This document shows positions 46,552-60,996 of a stretch of 64,000 nt of DNA, piece after piece. The stretch is taken from positions 2,972,247 to 3,036,246 of the forward strand of contig PJRA01000263.1 in assembly GCA_016987375.1 (NCBI GenBank), given 5' to 3'. Each line of letters opens with the position of its first letter. Positions within the stretch are counted from its first letter, which is position 1. Under the pieces are notes generated by a model that made no database searches, was not told the DNA's origin, and saw nothing but the letters and a program-made list of their open reading frames with translations. The stretch is from Brachionus koreanus. Its lineage: Eukaryota; Rotifera; Eurotatoria; Ploima; Brachionidae. The position numbers were made by a program, and so were the translations under genes.

Positions 46552-46588
<37 letters not shown>

Positions 46589-46605
46589 GAATCCACCTAG
46601 GGACG
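46532..46605 (+). tRNA. tRNA-Asn(GTT)
   Basis: Acceptor GTCTCTA pairs with TAGGGAC (one G-T), discriminator G. The A-box TGGCGCAATCGG and B-box GGTTCGAATCC are canonical. Anticodon stem TTCGG/CCGAA encloses CTGTTAA, anticodon GTT. 74 nt, no intron; a T run begins a few bases downstream. Confidence 0.97.
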
Positions 46606-48057
46606 AATTTTTTTCAATTTAAAAAAAAAAAATTAAGAAATTTTCCTAGAATTTTAACCTTAATTGAAAACATTTTTGACGTCACAATTTACCTGAATAT
46701 TATTTTAAGTAATTTGAAGTTTAATTTTTGAGGTTTTTCTTTTTATCCAGAATAAATGCTCTTAAAATAATTTTAAATTGTTTTTTGCTTTTAAAAAGAA
46801 CAAAATAATTGTTTTTTTTTCAATATACAGGCTAGAAAACTTAATTTATTTTACTAGGAAAACAAATTTTAAAAAGTTTAAATAAAGATAATCAAGATTA
46901 TAAAATGATTAAGCGATTTGCATCGATTTACTAATAAAGTTGATAAAATAAATAATCTTTAGCATACTATCTTTAGATAGATACTTATCTATTTCAATTG
47001 TCGTTAGAATTGGACTCTAGTTTAAGTTGAAGAATAGTTTTTGATTTCTAGGAATATTTTTAAGTTTCAGATAATTTAAAGAAAATATTTTTTCAGCTAT
47101 TTGTTTTTTCAGTGTAAAAAAATTTCAAAAGAAAAAATTAAAAAAAATTTTTCTAATTTTTTAATGATCAAATTTATTTTAAATTTTCCAAACAGGGCTA
47201 ATGTTTTCTTAGAAATATAGAATACTCGGGCTACTTGAATCACTTCATCTATTGTACTAAGTATCAAATTTCTCATAAAACAAACCTTATCAATTAATAG
47301 TTGAATGCAAATATCCAGTTGAGACTTTTGGTTATATGTGTTTATAAAGAAAATAAAAGAAAACACTTGAAATCTATTTTCTAATGAAAGTAAAAAAAAA
47401 AAGATTAAGAACCCTAAACTAGACTTTTTTTTAAACAATAATAAAAGCAAAATAACGAGAAATTCAATAATAAAAGCAGACTTTTCGCGTCCGATTGAGA
47501 AATACTCGAGCTAGAAGAAAATTTACTAATTAAAACTATTTCATAAGAGTTCTCAAGCCATTATTGTATTTTTGAACTAAATATTTTTCTGATCAAAATT
47601 CAAATTGCATAAGCCATTATTGGTTTAGTTTTACAATTTTATAACTGTTTCCATGTTTCCATAAATTCGAAAATATCGAATTCATATAAGATTTCAAAAC
47701 AATTAATTTCTTGTAGCAATTCATAAAATAAATTGCAATTACAAAAGAGAATTACATAAGTTCTAAATTATTTTATTTCTCAACAAGAAGCGAGTCTTCT
47801 AATTTGGCCAGTAATTAAACTTATCCGAATCTTTGACTAATCCGTGTGTCGTTAACTAACTTAAGTCAAGCATAGGCCTCATTTAAACTCAAAGGTTTAA
47901 TTAAAACTAAGTGTTTTAGAGCAATAGCGAATAATAATTATGTTATCTAAATTTTAATTTTTATTTTATATTAAATATTTAAATTATAAAAATAGAAATA
48001 TTTGATAACAAATAGAGAAATTTTATTTTCATTTTTCGATAATAAAATATAAAAAAA
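46606..48057. other. Intergenic A+T-rich region before the rhotekin-like gene
   Basis: No coding exon with plausible splice sites was found. The antisense open frame 47450-47109 is A/T-driven and not supported. Confidence 0.35.
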
Positions 48058-49704
48058 ATGACAAATTCAACTATTGGCATGAGCAAAGAGACAAATATAA
48101 TAACAAGAATTAACAAGTCTAATAAACTAATGATTAAAAACTTAAAAAGTGATTCATTGTGTTTGCCATCACCAAGACTAAACAAGCGATACCGCTATTC
48201 TGTTCTTCCATCGGTACTAAATTCTAGACGCCTTTTATTTAATTTGTTTTATCTAAAATTGAATTTTTTTTTTTAAGAACGAAGAATTGAATAATAAAAT
48301 AGACTTGGAAATTCGCATTCTGGATGGTATATTGAAATTACTGAATGCTATTTGCTCAAATACGACGCTTATTTCAAATTCAAGTTTATCAAACTTGTCG
48401 ACTAACTCGGCTCTGAGCAATGGAACCATAGTTAGTGTGTCTGCCTCGAGTTTGATTAGCAATTTGGACGTGGCCAGTCTAGATGACGAGGGCAAGTGCT
48501 CTTCGTTAGGAGCCAAGATTGCTGCCGCTTTGACATGTAGCAAAGGTCTAAACGAATCCAATCAAATACAGTCCGATAATCCGGCCTTTGACATCAACTC
48601 TCCTGAATACAACCATGTAATCCAAATTTTAACTGCTTGCAAATGTTTGTTTGTGTCGCATAGAAAAATTGCTATATTCTTGAAAAATTTGCAAGAATTG
48701 GAAAAAAAATCGGCCGATTATTCGTTAGATTTCGAGTTGGATAAAAAGCACGATTTGTTTTCGGCTCTGGATGTTTCGACTTCTACAGTAAAAAATTCAA
48801 CTTTTTTGCATGAAAAAACATTTGATTTCGATTCATGCAAATTGGTGCTGAGCGAAATTCGCATTCCGCTAAGCTGGAAATGGACTGATTATCTGAAAGC
48901 TTCGAAAAATTCAGGCAATTTTTATTTTTTTTTTAATTAAAAATAAAAGAAAAAATTAATTTTTTTAAAAATTTTTTTTAGAAAGTGTAAATTGTAAATT
49001 TGCGGCTTTTGCTGTGATATTCCTAGGCAACATGGTCTATGATACTCAGCTTTTGTCAAACATCGATGCATCCATAACTGATATATTTTTTCAAGAAAGT
49101 TTTACCTTGTAATTTTAAATGATAATTTTGAACAAAAAAAAAGATAATTTTTTTTTAAAGTGATGATGTAAGACCTACCAACTTTGAAATTACAATTGAA
49201 CTTTACGCTTATGAATTATACAACACTTCAAATAATCTATTGCAGTCGGCCCGTAAATTGGCCAAACAGTTCACTGACTTTGCTAGTTTTAAGCGACACA
49301 GTACAAACCAAAATGGAACAAACCAGAATGTTTTAAGTCAAATGCCAAATTTGTTCAACAACGCATTGACCAACTCGACAAATACTTATTCTTATTCAAT
49401 GAATAAATTTAAATTGATTGCACGAGCAGTTTTGAGAAAAAGTGACATCAGCGAAGAAACCGGAACAAGACCATTGCAAATAATCAGTGACTTGGGTGTG
49501 TGTTTGCATTATTTTATCATCATAATTGTCTTTTTATAATTATTTATTTAAGGTACTGAAGGATTGGCAAATACAAGCTTTAATTTGGACCTGTCCGGCT
49601 CAGGTCAAAGCGCCATATCAAATATTTTTTCATCGAATAAACTACCTTTATTCGATTATTTTTCATGCAAATTAAAAACATTGTCAACTTCATCGTTTAT
49701 ATAA
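48058..49704 (+). CDS. Rhotekin/anillin-homology-domain protein without a visible PH domain, 5 exons
   Basis: Exons: 48058-48213, 48278-48914, 48982-49108, 49161-49495, 49553-49704; 468 residues. Rhotekin binds Rho-GTP through an N-terminal HR1-type coiled region and carries a C2-like anillin-homology region, then a PH domain. Here ELNNKIDLEIRILDGILKLL matches the rhotekin HR1 start; SHRKIAIFLKNLQELEKK continues it; KLVLSEIRIPLSWKWTDYL, FAVIFLGNMVYDTQLL and ASITDIFF match the anillin-homology domain; LPLFDYFSCKLKTL matches the strand just before the PH domain. A stop follows and no PH sequence is seen downstream. The exon 2/3 junction requires a GC donor (AG|GCAATT); no GT is present in that stretch. 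Residues about 90-160 are a Ser-rich insertion. Possibly a real short isoform or lineage-specific loss. Confidence 0.8.
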
Positions 49705-51735
49705 TTTTGCAATTTAAAGCTGTAAATTATTAAGAATTATTTTTTATAAAGATAAGAAAATTATGAAAATTTTGTTTAGAATTTTGTAATTTATTTTATT
49801 GTAAATTTTTTTTAAACGAAACGTAAAAAAATTACGTTCTAATAAAAAATATGTAAATACTTTTGAATTATTTAATAAAAAATATTAAATTATATTTTGC
49901 TAATATTAATTATAATGAAATATAAAAATTAAATTTGTCAAATAGATGCTATAAAGATTAAATGAAGATTAATTTATGTTCATTTGACCCCAATTTGGAA
50001 TTAATCTTTTTAGGTTTTTAATCTAATTATTTTAAAATTTAAATTTTAGAAATATTTTCTAACTAATCATTCAAGTTTATCTTCAAATTTAATTCAAGTT
50101 TGGCTTTTTAAATTCTTGTAAATTTAAAAAAAATAACAGCAAAAAACTAATTTCAAAACAAATAAATATAAATTACCTGAATTTTTTTGTTTTATTAGAA
50201 AAATAGAAATAAAGTATTTTTAATTTAGTATGACCAGTACACACCCGATTCATGATGAACACACAGCTTGAATAAAAAATACATAGAATGATTGATTAAT
50301 TTGAAAAAAATATAGATAAAAATTAAAGGACAAGTTTAGAGCTAAAAAGAGACAATGCCAGATGCGGCCAAGTCTTGAATAAATAAACTCTTTAACAGAC
50401 TTCTAAAACTATAATAAATATTTTTGCTCCCATTAAAAATTTAATTATTTTTAATCACTTGAGATTTGAACAAAACACTCTATAAATGTGTTGTTAAAGT
50501 AACTCAATAACACACTTCACTTCTGCTATATTCAAGTTGTGTGGTGACACAATTTTCTCTTTTAAATATTAGAGATTGGTAAGCTATGAAAAATTTTGCT
50601 CATTTTCATTTGGTTCAAATCAAGAGCCGCTCGCCACATCCCTTTTGTAAATGATACGGCTGGTCTGCGAACACATTTCGACTTTATATATTTTTTTAAT
50701 GTTGCCATTCTTCTTAACAATAAATATTCGACCTGATTTTGATAGAAGAGCTGGTACGACCGAACTGGAATAGCTTGTCTGTCTTCATGTATCCAATTTG
50801 ATCTACAAAGCTTGTCTGGCTCACAGTTGAAGAAGACAATAGCAGCGTTCTTAACAATTGGAAAAAAAACATGACGATAGCCGAAACTTACAGCTTATAA
50901 ATAATAAAGAGAACTTAGCCAATATAATGAAATTTTTCAAGAATTAGTTCATAAATCTACTTTAAATTCAATAGGATTTTACTATCACCAATAACGGTAC
51001 TATTTTCAAACACTACTCGAAGTAGGGTATCCAGCGGCAAAAATATTTTTTATTAATATTTTAATATTTTAAGATTTTAAAAATGATCCATGGAATCTTA
51101 CAATTTTAAAATATACTGAATTTTAAGATTGTCTTAAATTAAATTGAAATCTTTTATGTATTTTTTGTTTTTTTACCATTTTTTAAAATTGACTTGGTTC
51201 TAGTAAAAAATCAAAAAATTTTATAACTTTTGTTCTAATAGTCATTAATTTGTTCTGCATATGAAACAAAGTGAAACAAGTGTTGTTTCACCTTTTGCGC
51301 AAGTCTGCTAAATCTGTGCATTCTAAAACTGTATTTTTCTAATTCATAATGAGACTTAATCATTATTAATGTTTTTTTTTTAAATAGTTTTAATTATAAA
51401 AAAGAAAATTTAAATTTAAGCCAATAATTAAGACTATATAAATTAATATCAATTCTAAAATTTATTTTTATTTTATTTTTCAGTCCGATCAAAATTCTAC
51501 AGACCCTCATTGTAACTTCTTTAGAGAGCAGAACTTTATGATGCTGCCTTTGTAGACATAAAAGTTCAACCTGCTATGATCGCTGCTGTTCAGAAGACTC
51601 TTATTAATTTTGCACTAAAAATGACCTATATTTTGAGAAAAACACTTTTTAGAAAAAAAAGGTTTTTTTTTTATTTTTAAAAATATAAAATTAACAAAAT
51701 TAAAAGGAAAAGGAAATAAAATTGGAATAATAGAA
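49705..51735. other. Intergenic region with an unidentified minus-strand frame
   Basis: Mostly A/T-rich. A less A/T-rich block at about 50575-50865 holds an unidentified minus-strand reading frame (listed separately). Nothing else was recognised. Confidence 0.3.
50575..50865 (-). pseudogene. Unidentified protein fragment, possibly transposon-derived
   Basis: The minus strand from about 50863 downward is open for about 95 codons from a possible splice acceptor, with protein-like composition: AAIVFFNCEPDKLCRSNWIH, then FYQNQVEYLLLRRMATLKKY and RRPAVSFTKGMWRAALDLNQ, and ends at a TAA. No initiation codon opens the frame. Locally raised G+C compared with its neighbours suggests former coding sequence. 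No family was recognised. Confidence 0.35.
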
Positions 51736-51739
51736 AAGT

Positions 51740-52110
51740 GATTTTAATTATTGTTACATCGTTACACTATAACGTTGCAAAGAAAAAAAAATAATAGAAT
51801 AAAAGATAGAAAAAATGACGATACCATTTTAGAAAAATTATCATCGAAATTTTAAATGAAAAAATAGAGAAAAATAGTACATTAAATTGTTAAGCCAAAA
51901 ATCAAAGAAAATCGAAAAACGCTTTCAAAATCTAAGCCTAATAGATCAGAATTCAGATCTCCCAATCCAGTTGCGGAATAGAGATGTTCCTCGCAATGAA
52001 CAAAAACAGTGCTCAACAACCACAAAAATTATCCGACTGTCTCTACTTCTTTTCCATTTCAGACTTTGTCATCTATTGCTTCTTTTGCTTTTTTAAAAGT
52101 TGTTTTTTTT
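51740..52110 (+). repeat. Interspersed repeat with conserved peptide (copy 2)
   Basis: Inverted counterpart of the repeat at 30270-30640. It encodes LRNRDVPRNEQKQCSTTT on the plus strand after a frame change, and the shared sequence ends near CATCTATTGCTTCTTTTGCT. Copy divergence is roughly 10-20 percent by eye. Confidence 0.6.
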
Positions 52111-52569
52111 TTCGTATTAAAATTCGTTTAAGATTGCTCAAATCAAAATTAAAAATTATTTTTCTAATAAAAAAATAAAAAATGATATCTCAGTCCTAAC
52201 TAGTAAACACATTTGCCGTGAAATTGTGGCCTACAAATCAAAGCTTCAAAACTTAACTCATTAATGTAAAAAATTTTGTATTTAATCTAGTATTATCCAA
52301 AGTTAGTCGTAATGCTTTATAGCTTTGAATAATAGCAATTTATTTAATAATCATTTTTTGGAAACATTTATAGGAAGAGTTCAAATATAATTTTTACAAA
52401 ATAACAACTTTTAATTTATTTTTCAAAAGTTTATTTTAATTTGAAATTTTAGGCTTTAATAAATTATTTTTAGCTAAAATTTTGCGTTTTTTAAAAGATC
52501 AGATATTTTTGATTTTAATATTTGTGTAGTTCAAAAACTTTAAGTCATATTATATGCTAAAATAAACAA

Positions 52570-53400
52570 AATTGAATGCTCTTCAAAACGATATGTCTAA
52601 CTATTTGTTTATTTAATTTTTTAAATGAAAACTTTAATTGAAAATTTTCGAATTTCTGAACTGCTGCATTATTATAGAAAAAAGAATTACAAGTAAAAGC
52701 TGTTACTGGTGAAATAAGGTTTAAAAATTTTAAAGTGGTGATACGAGCCTTTAATAGAAGAAAAGATCAAGTAGAACCGGCATTCTCGATCAGAATCCTT
52801 TAAGCATGTCTTTTAGCAACCCCCTGAGCTAAATATTCGCCAATTATCAAATGACCTTTACATACTACAAAATGCGATATCTCGTTACCTTAATTTGTTG
52901 AAACGTTGAAATTAACAATTTTAGAGAACTCCTTAAAAATCCTCTAGATAAACGGTTTTTTACCAGGATCATTACTTTTTATGAGAAATGAAATGAAACA
53001 TGAAAAGGTGATATTGTTTGTTTGATGGAATTTCCAAGGGGTAATAAACTTTGAACGATTAGAACAAATGGATGCTTCTTTTAAAGAAAAAATATCCATC
53101 TTTGGTCAACCAAAAGCTAGGTTTGTTTCTTCAGGATAACTCTAGAGCTCATATAGCCAGAAGAACAATGGCAAAAACAGAAGAGTTGGAAGGGATCGAA
53201 CTTCTTCCTTATCCACAATATGTGCAGATATTTCTCCTTCTGATTGTCATTTTTTTGTCTCAATGTCTCAAATTCTTAGAGGAAGGTATTTTACTAACAA
53301 ATACCAAGTTGAAGAAAAGTGTCATGAGTTTTTCGGACTAAAAGCGGTACAAGTAACGGAAATACTCGCTGATAGATGACAAAAAACAAGATATAAATAG
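52570..53400 (+). mobile_element. Decayed mariner transposon (second copy)
   Basis: The sequence from ATGCTCTTCAAAACGATATG onward matches, in opposite orientation, the mariner at 10295-11490. The best preserved part (53072-53341) encodes KKYPSLVNQKLGLFLQDNSR, then TEELEGIELLPYPQY and the region after the second catalytic aspartate, with frame breaks. The 5' two thirds is heavily decayed. It supplies the empty-site reference for the MITE nested in the first copy. Confidence 0.75.
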
Positions 53401-53689
53401 AGCATAATCATTTAAATTTTAAAGATTAGCTACTTATAGCTTGTTTTATTAATAAACTAAAAATATTTTAAAAAGGATATAAACCACCCAAAAATTTAAT
53501 TTTTTTTATTATTTATTTGTTTTCAAAAATTTTGAAACTTGGTGATCTTATGCATTTTCAGATCTTTTTTAATTCAATCATATCTGTTTTGTTATATTCT
53601 TGAAAAAAATTCAATTTTGAGGTGGCTCATGTCCATTTTTTTACCTTTTTTTAATTCATAAATATTTTATAAAAAATCTAAAATAATTT

Positions 53690-53832
53690 TATAAAGTGAT
53701 ATCATTTTTAAAGGGAATTTTAAATCTAAATAATTCAAAAAGGATATATTTATTTGAAAAATCAATTCAAAAGATATGAGGATTTAAAAATTTTTCAAAC
53801 GAGTCAAAATGACTCGTTTGGTGCTTCTAGTG
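53690..53832 (-). repeat. piggyBac-like terminal repeat, TTAA-flanked (copy 3)
   Basis: Reverse-orientation copy ending GGTGCTTCTAGTG directly before TTAA (53833-53836). Next to the end lies a palindrome, AAACGAGTCA/TGACTCGTTT, that is missing from copy 1. The inner sequence matches copy 1 for about 140 nt. Confidence 0.55.
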
Positions 53833-53836
53833 TTAA

Positions 53837-56800
53837 AACAAAAGCCAAAGCATATTTCTATTTTTTTTCCTTAAAATATATAAATAAATTTATAGATTTA
53901 CCGATATAAATTTTTAAATCAAAATTTTAAATTTTTTTGTTAAACTAAAACAATTAAAATAAACTATTAACCTTTCAATGTCGTTAATTTATTCCGTGAT
54001 CTGAATTTAAAATAAACGAGCTTGAATTTACGATTTCGCATTTAATAGGCTCAAATTCAAAGATTAGATGGAATAAAATTGTAAACAAATTTCTGTATTG
54101 AGCCAATTGTAAATTGAGAATTATTAGTCTAAAGCTTTTCCTGAAATATTTAGCGTATATTAAAATTAAAATCTACATATTTGTTTAATTTAAATTTTAA
54201 AGAAACTTTTTTCAATAGACTTGAACTGAATGAGTGTTTTAGAATGAACAACAAATTAATCAATTATTCTAAATAAAATAATAAAATAGTTTCCTTTTTT
54301 TTTAATTTTTAAATTTCCTCTTTTATGCTTTTATGCCAATCATTATTCTAAAAACTTGTGAAAAGTGTTTTCTTGTATTTTTTTTTAATTAAATTAAATA
54401 AATATTTTGGTGAACAAAGTTTTTTGAAAGCATTATTTTTTTTCTAGTTAAACTTTTGAATAGAAACCAACTAAAAAATTCATATTTATCATTAAATTAT
54501 TTAAACAATTATGCTATTTGACATTGAAAAAAAAACAGCAGTCATCAAATTTTTCCTAGAGTATTCAGATGATTGAACTTTTCAGTTACTAAAGTTATTA
54601 GAACAAGTTATTCAGATAAAGAACTCAAGTCTAATGGATTTGATAATATCAAAACAAATCAAAGAAAATCATCGATAATCCCTTACATTTCTTTTAAATT
54701 TTTATTAACTAGACTATACAAACAACATATTTGTAGAAAAAAAAAACTGCATTTATAGGCATAAAAGTAAGCAAGAGAATTTCAATTATATCGCTAATCA
54801 TCACCATGAATCAAAATCAAAAGCAACAAAAGAACCTTCTGAATAATCTGAGCCAAATATGAGCGGAATCATGAATCAAACATCAGATACGGACCGATAT
54901 GAATGAACTTAGTTCTTAATTATTAGAAATATAAACTTGAAGATAAGTTTCTCTATGTTCAATTCCGAAAATGGGCTGTTTAGAAACTGTTAAAAAGATT
55001 CATTTAAAAGTCATTTAATAAATGAGCATATTGATTGAATTTTTGAATCAATTTCACCTTCAGTAAGACTCATTCCGAGATAAGAATTTAATTTGTTCTT
55101 TATCTGAATCGTTCGAATCTTAGAACGATAATGATTTATTGATGATCATCAGTATTATATGCTAAAACCAAAGAGAAGCTCGTTTCATTGGGCAAAGTGT
55201 ATTCCAAACTATTAATCTAATGTTTAATTATCAATATAATTAAAATAGCAATTAATCTTCAATAATGATAAACTAGGGTGAATATAAAGTAGTTTGGTGA
55301 AATTTGCTGCAATTCATTCATCATGCTTTAAGCTTTTATTTTAAATTGTTTCGTAATAGCTCAAATGGCAGTTAAAAAAAAAAGCTAATTGAAATGTGTT
55401 TTAATAAATTGTTTTTTCAATTTTTGTAATTTGTTTATAAATCTATCTCAATTATTTAAAGTTGAAGTTTTTGTTTCTGTTTCAGTATGAAATAAAGAGA
55501 TTCTAAATCTTGGCAAAATTGGTATTTTGTTAAATATTTCAAAAAATCTATAGTTTTATTTTATTGATCATTATTTGATAAAAGAGCAGTGAACGCCACT
55601 ATTTTTAAAAACTCCTATAGATTTTTAATATTCCTCAATGGAAAACTAGCAAACAAAAAGCCAAATTAGAAAAGAAAGCGTTTAAATTAAATTATAAAAA
55701 CAATAATAGCTTAAGCTATTTTGTTTTTTTTCTCTCTTTCTCTCTATCTTTATTCAAATCAAAATGATACTTTTAATTATTTTCAAAGAAATTAATAAAA
55801 CGATTCAAGCTTCTTATTAAATGGCACAACCTGCTTATTGCCACTTTAAAGCTTAAAAATGTTTATTTTACTCTTCGGTATTCTATGGTCACAGCTAGAC
55901 ATGCATTTTTTCTTTTCAAGTACTGAATCGTTCTATTAAATTACTCAACCACATACCCACATCATTATTGATAATTTATATGGCAAATTAATTCCAACGA
56001 GAATAGAAAAATTGTTTTTTCTTTTTTTAAATTTTGTAGAAACAGCAAGTGGCTACTTAGACCGAGAAATTAATAGGCGTTTGAAAAAAAAAAAGCTATT
56101 TGTTTTTCTTTATGTTTGAATATCTATTTATATTCGTGAGAAATCTAATAGTCTTTTTGTGTTGAAAATTTTGAGCAAAAATTTTTTTTGGTTTTTTTCT
56201 TTCCTAGTTTTTTAATTCCCATTGAACAAATTTTTAATTATTTTAATCTAAAATAACCACCTTTAAGTTTCAAAAGGTAAACAGCTTAAATCCAAAAAAT
56301 GAGATTAGCCGAAGTCAATTTTGTTTTTAAGACAATTTAAAAGTGTTTTTATTATTTTAAGTTTTTTTTTTTGGAAAATTAGTAGTGGATAATTTAAAGG
56401 TTAATTTAGATTAAAATAAGTAAATAAAAATCTATAGAAAATCAGCTAAATTTGACGAAAGGAAAATTATAAGTTTTTGAATTTTCGTTTGTAAATTATT
56501 CACATTTGAATTAGGTAACTATTTTAATAAACAATTTAACTATATATATATAAACGTTTTTTTTGTTGGTATAAAATAAAATACTTGTTTTTTAGTGATT
56601 CTAAAAATTTAATGTTTCTATAATAATTTACATAAGGTGATATTTAAATATGATTTTATTTTTCAATAAGTTAAAAATTATTGAATTAATTAAATTGAAA
56701 ACTTTTCAAAATGCTTTAAGAAAAGTATCTTTGTTTGGTTTTTGTTTTTTCGACGTATTTAATTCGTTTAATGAATTGTTTTTTTTTTGGCTCAATGATA

Positions 56801-59685
56801 AACAAAAATGCTTATTAGTTTGAATAAAAAAAAAAAAGAGTGTTTAATTAATAGAATGTTTTTGTTACCAGACTATTTTATCTAATCATATTATATCTTT
56901 AATTAATTATAAAACTCTATTTTGAAAATAATGATTTGAAGTCAATTTGTTGATGAAAGCTCAGCTATCTATGTAATAAATTTACGGACAAATAATTTTA
57001 ATCAAGGCAAATAAGGCTTGACAGGCACAATTAAGATGAAAAGTCTAGGAAGTGCTTAAGTTGTTAGAGCAAAATTGATTTTAATTGTGTTCGTCTTAGG
57101 ATTTTATTGATTTGGCATTTAAGAAAATAAAAATTTAGAGAAAATGACATTAGCTATCTGAGCCGTCGAGTAGCGTTCCATAAAAAATTAGAATAAAGTC
57201 ATCAATTTTCTTACTAGGCTAAAATTTGAGCTCCGAGAAAAGAAATATAATAAATTAGCGTTTGAGCACAAATCCAGCGAGATTTAAATTGTTATCTTTT
57301 ATTAGTAATCAATCTATTTAAATGATAATATTATTTCAATATGCTCGAAGTGTACCAAGATCGAGTAGAGAATATAATTAAAACGATTCTCAAATCTCAA
57401 TTATATGCTATATAGATATTTAAAATTTTATTGTTCTAGAGTTAAATAAAGAAATCACTTGACTTGACGTGATTCTTAATCTCCCAAACGGGTTATAAAA
57501 ATAGATAACGGCTAATGCATTCTTAGCTACCTAATTGTCTTGTGAATTTTGGCTTTTTCAACACATTTTCATTGTTCAATGCATTGCAGTGGAAAAATTT
57601 AGCTCAAATATGTCATGTTTATGCAATTTAAATAGCTTATTGTCATGCACAAACAGCCAAATAATTTAATTTTCTAGCTAAATCAGGTAAACTAGTAAGC
57701 TGAAAAATTTCTCTATTTCTGCCATTCCAAAAATAATAATAAATAATTAAGGAAGCGTTGTGTTATTTTAAAAATTTCTTAAAAAAGCTACTCTAAATTT
57801 ATTTTATTAAAAAAAAACTTTTTGGAGTGATTGTTCTTTAAAAATTTTTTCGGAATTTTTTTTTTAATTCACTTATTGAATGAACTTGTGTTGGTGCTGT
57901 TGTTCAAATTGATTTAATTAAAAGCAAAAGATATTTATTTAATTTAACAAAAAAATAAATCAAGTTTATTAAATTTGAAAATTTTTACTTATTTAAATGA
58001 AAATAAAAATATTATTTTTTAAGTTAATTAAATGGAAGTTTTTTTGTCGTTTTATTGTTTTGAAAGGAGATGATTTATTTTTTTCGAATAAGCATAAAAA
58101 AAATAAGATACTGACACGAGCAATGGAGAAAAAAATCGAATGATTTTCGATTAAAATAAGGAAGGAGATGGAGGGTGAAAAATCCAGTTTAGAATTAGCT
58201 GTTATTGTCTCTCTCTCTCTCTCTCTCTCTGAACATAACGCACGAATTAAAAGAGCTATACAAATTAAATAAGTTTCAAATTCGTAGTCTTTGACGAATT
58301 GTTTAATTAGCAAATATAATTTGAAATTAAATCTGATTAATAAATTTAATTTAAATTGTTTTTTATGTGCACTTGCAAGTCATTCGATCAATTGTAAGGT
58401 ATTAGCAAAAAAATAAAAATATTAAAAAGAGAGAGAGGAAAATATGAGCTATTTGCTCACACGTAGAGATGATGGGGCTTAATTAATTTCCGAAATTGGC
58501 CACAGGCCCGGCTATTTTGTGCATAGACTTGAATCCATCTAAAAGCCTAGTCACAATCAAGGTATTTTTTATTCTTAAAAAGAACAAACAAGTCACCTTT
58601 ATTTTTTTTATTAATATTTTAATATATTCTTTTAGGATAACTTTCAATTTTAACAACCAAATAAGTTGACTAAGTGAGCGAGCTATAAAAAATTGGTTAA
58701 TCTAATTTCGGCTTGTGTTTTTCTTGCCGAACAAATATTAGCATTTCTCTATTTTATTACTACTTAATATTAAATCTCTTTAAAAAAAATTAGGTTCAAA
58801 ACTCTCTTTTTTTTTTGAATTTTTTTTCATGAAATAAAAAAAAATCAATTAAATTTTGGCAACTTTCTAAAATAGTATCTGTGCATGAATATTTAATGGG
58901 ATTCGGTGCCAGGCTCATACTACATGGATGATGGTCTTTTCATTTCTATCTAGCATTCTAATTCAACTATGAATTTCTAGCACAAATTAATTATTATTAA
59001 TTAATCTCATATTTCAAGTCAATATTACAAGATAATTAAGTATTTTCTATTTTTTTTGTCTGCGCTAATCAACCAAACCTATATTTGAGTGATTTATCAA
59101 AATATAATAATAATCAGATAGATAAGTCTTGAAATAGAAAACAACTAGTTTGTTGTTTCAAATAAATTTTCTTGTTAACACTTGGCCAAATCAATTAGGA
59201 AAATATCAGCCAGTCCGAACTCAACACTTGCTAATTGCTGCTTTACGGACTCCACCCAGTCTCTACCAGTCTATATATCGAATTTTTTCTCTCTTTTTTT
59301 TATTCTCTTCTCAAAATAATTGATTTATAAATTATTTATTTATCGAAATATTCGCTACGTTTCTCCATTTCTCTCATTAATGAGCCAATAAAATCCAAAA
59401 CCTAATCTAAAAATAATAAACAAGAAAAATCTCGATTGGTTGATAGGAAAAATAACATAGAAAATATCATGATAATTTTCTATAAAGACTTTTGGCCAAT
59501 CATATTAAACCCATTTGCCTAAATACTCTCTCTCTCTCTTTTCTAATTTAACTCTATTTAGCTCTTAAATTTTTATTGTTTATTGCCACAAATTTAGTTT
59601 TTTTTTTTTCATTTTTTTGTTGCTTGAAAATTAATTTATAACTTTATTCAATTATGATGATTTTTAGACTTAATTGAACAAATAA
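53837..59685. other. Upstream region of the NK1 homeobox gene
   Basis: About 5.8 kb without recognisable exons. The left 2 kb has no identified repeat; the right 4 kb has fewer repeat signatures and ends in the 5' flank of the homeobox gene, so it is a candidate regulatory region. A (CT)n run occurs at 58207-58230 and a shorter CTCTCTCT run near 59527. Confidence 0.35.
58207..58230. repeat. (CT)n microsatellite
   Basis: About twelve uninterrupted CT units upstream of the homeobox gene. GA/CT repeats can mark metazoan promoters, but no factor binding can be claimed. Confidence 0.85.

Positions 59686-60996
<1,311 letters not shown>

Noticed and set aside
47109..47450. 113-codon minus-strand frame
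   Set aside because: Composition is Phe/Leu/Ile/Lys from T/A-rich DNA, with no recognisable motif; likely chance.
54573..54758. 61-codon frame starting near 54573
   Set aside because: No homology, splice signal or conserved motif; low confidence as a gene.
57993..58313. 106-codon minus-strand frame containing an Arg-Glu repeat
   Set aside because: The RERERERE stretch is just the CT microsatellite read in reverse; the rest is A/T-rich noise.
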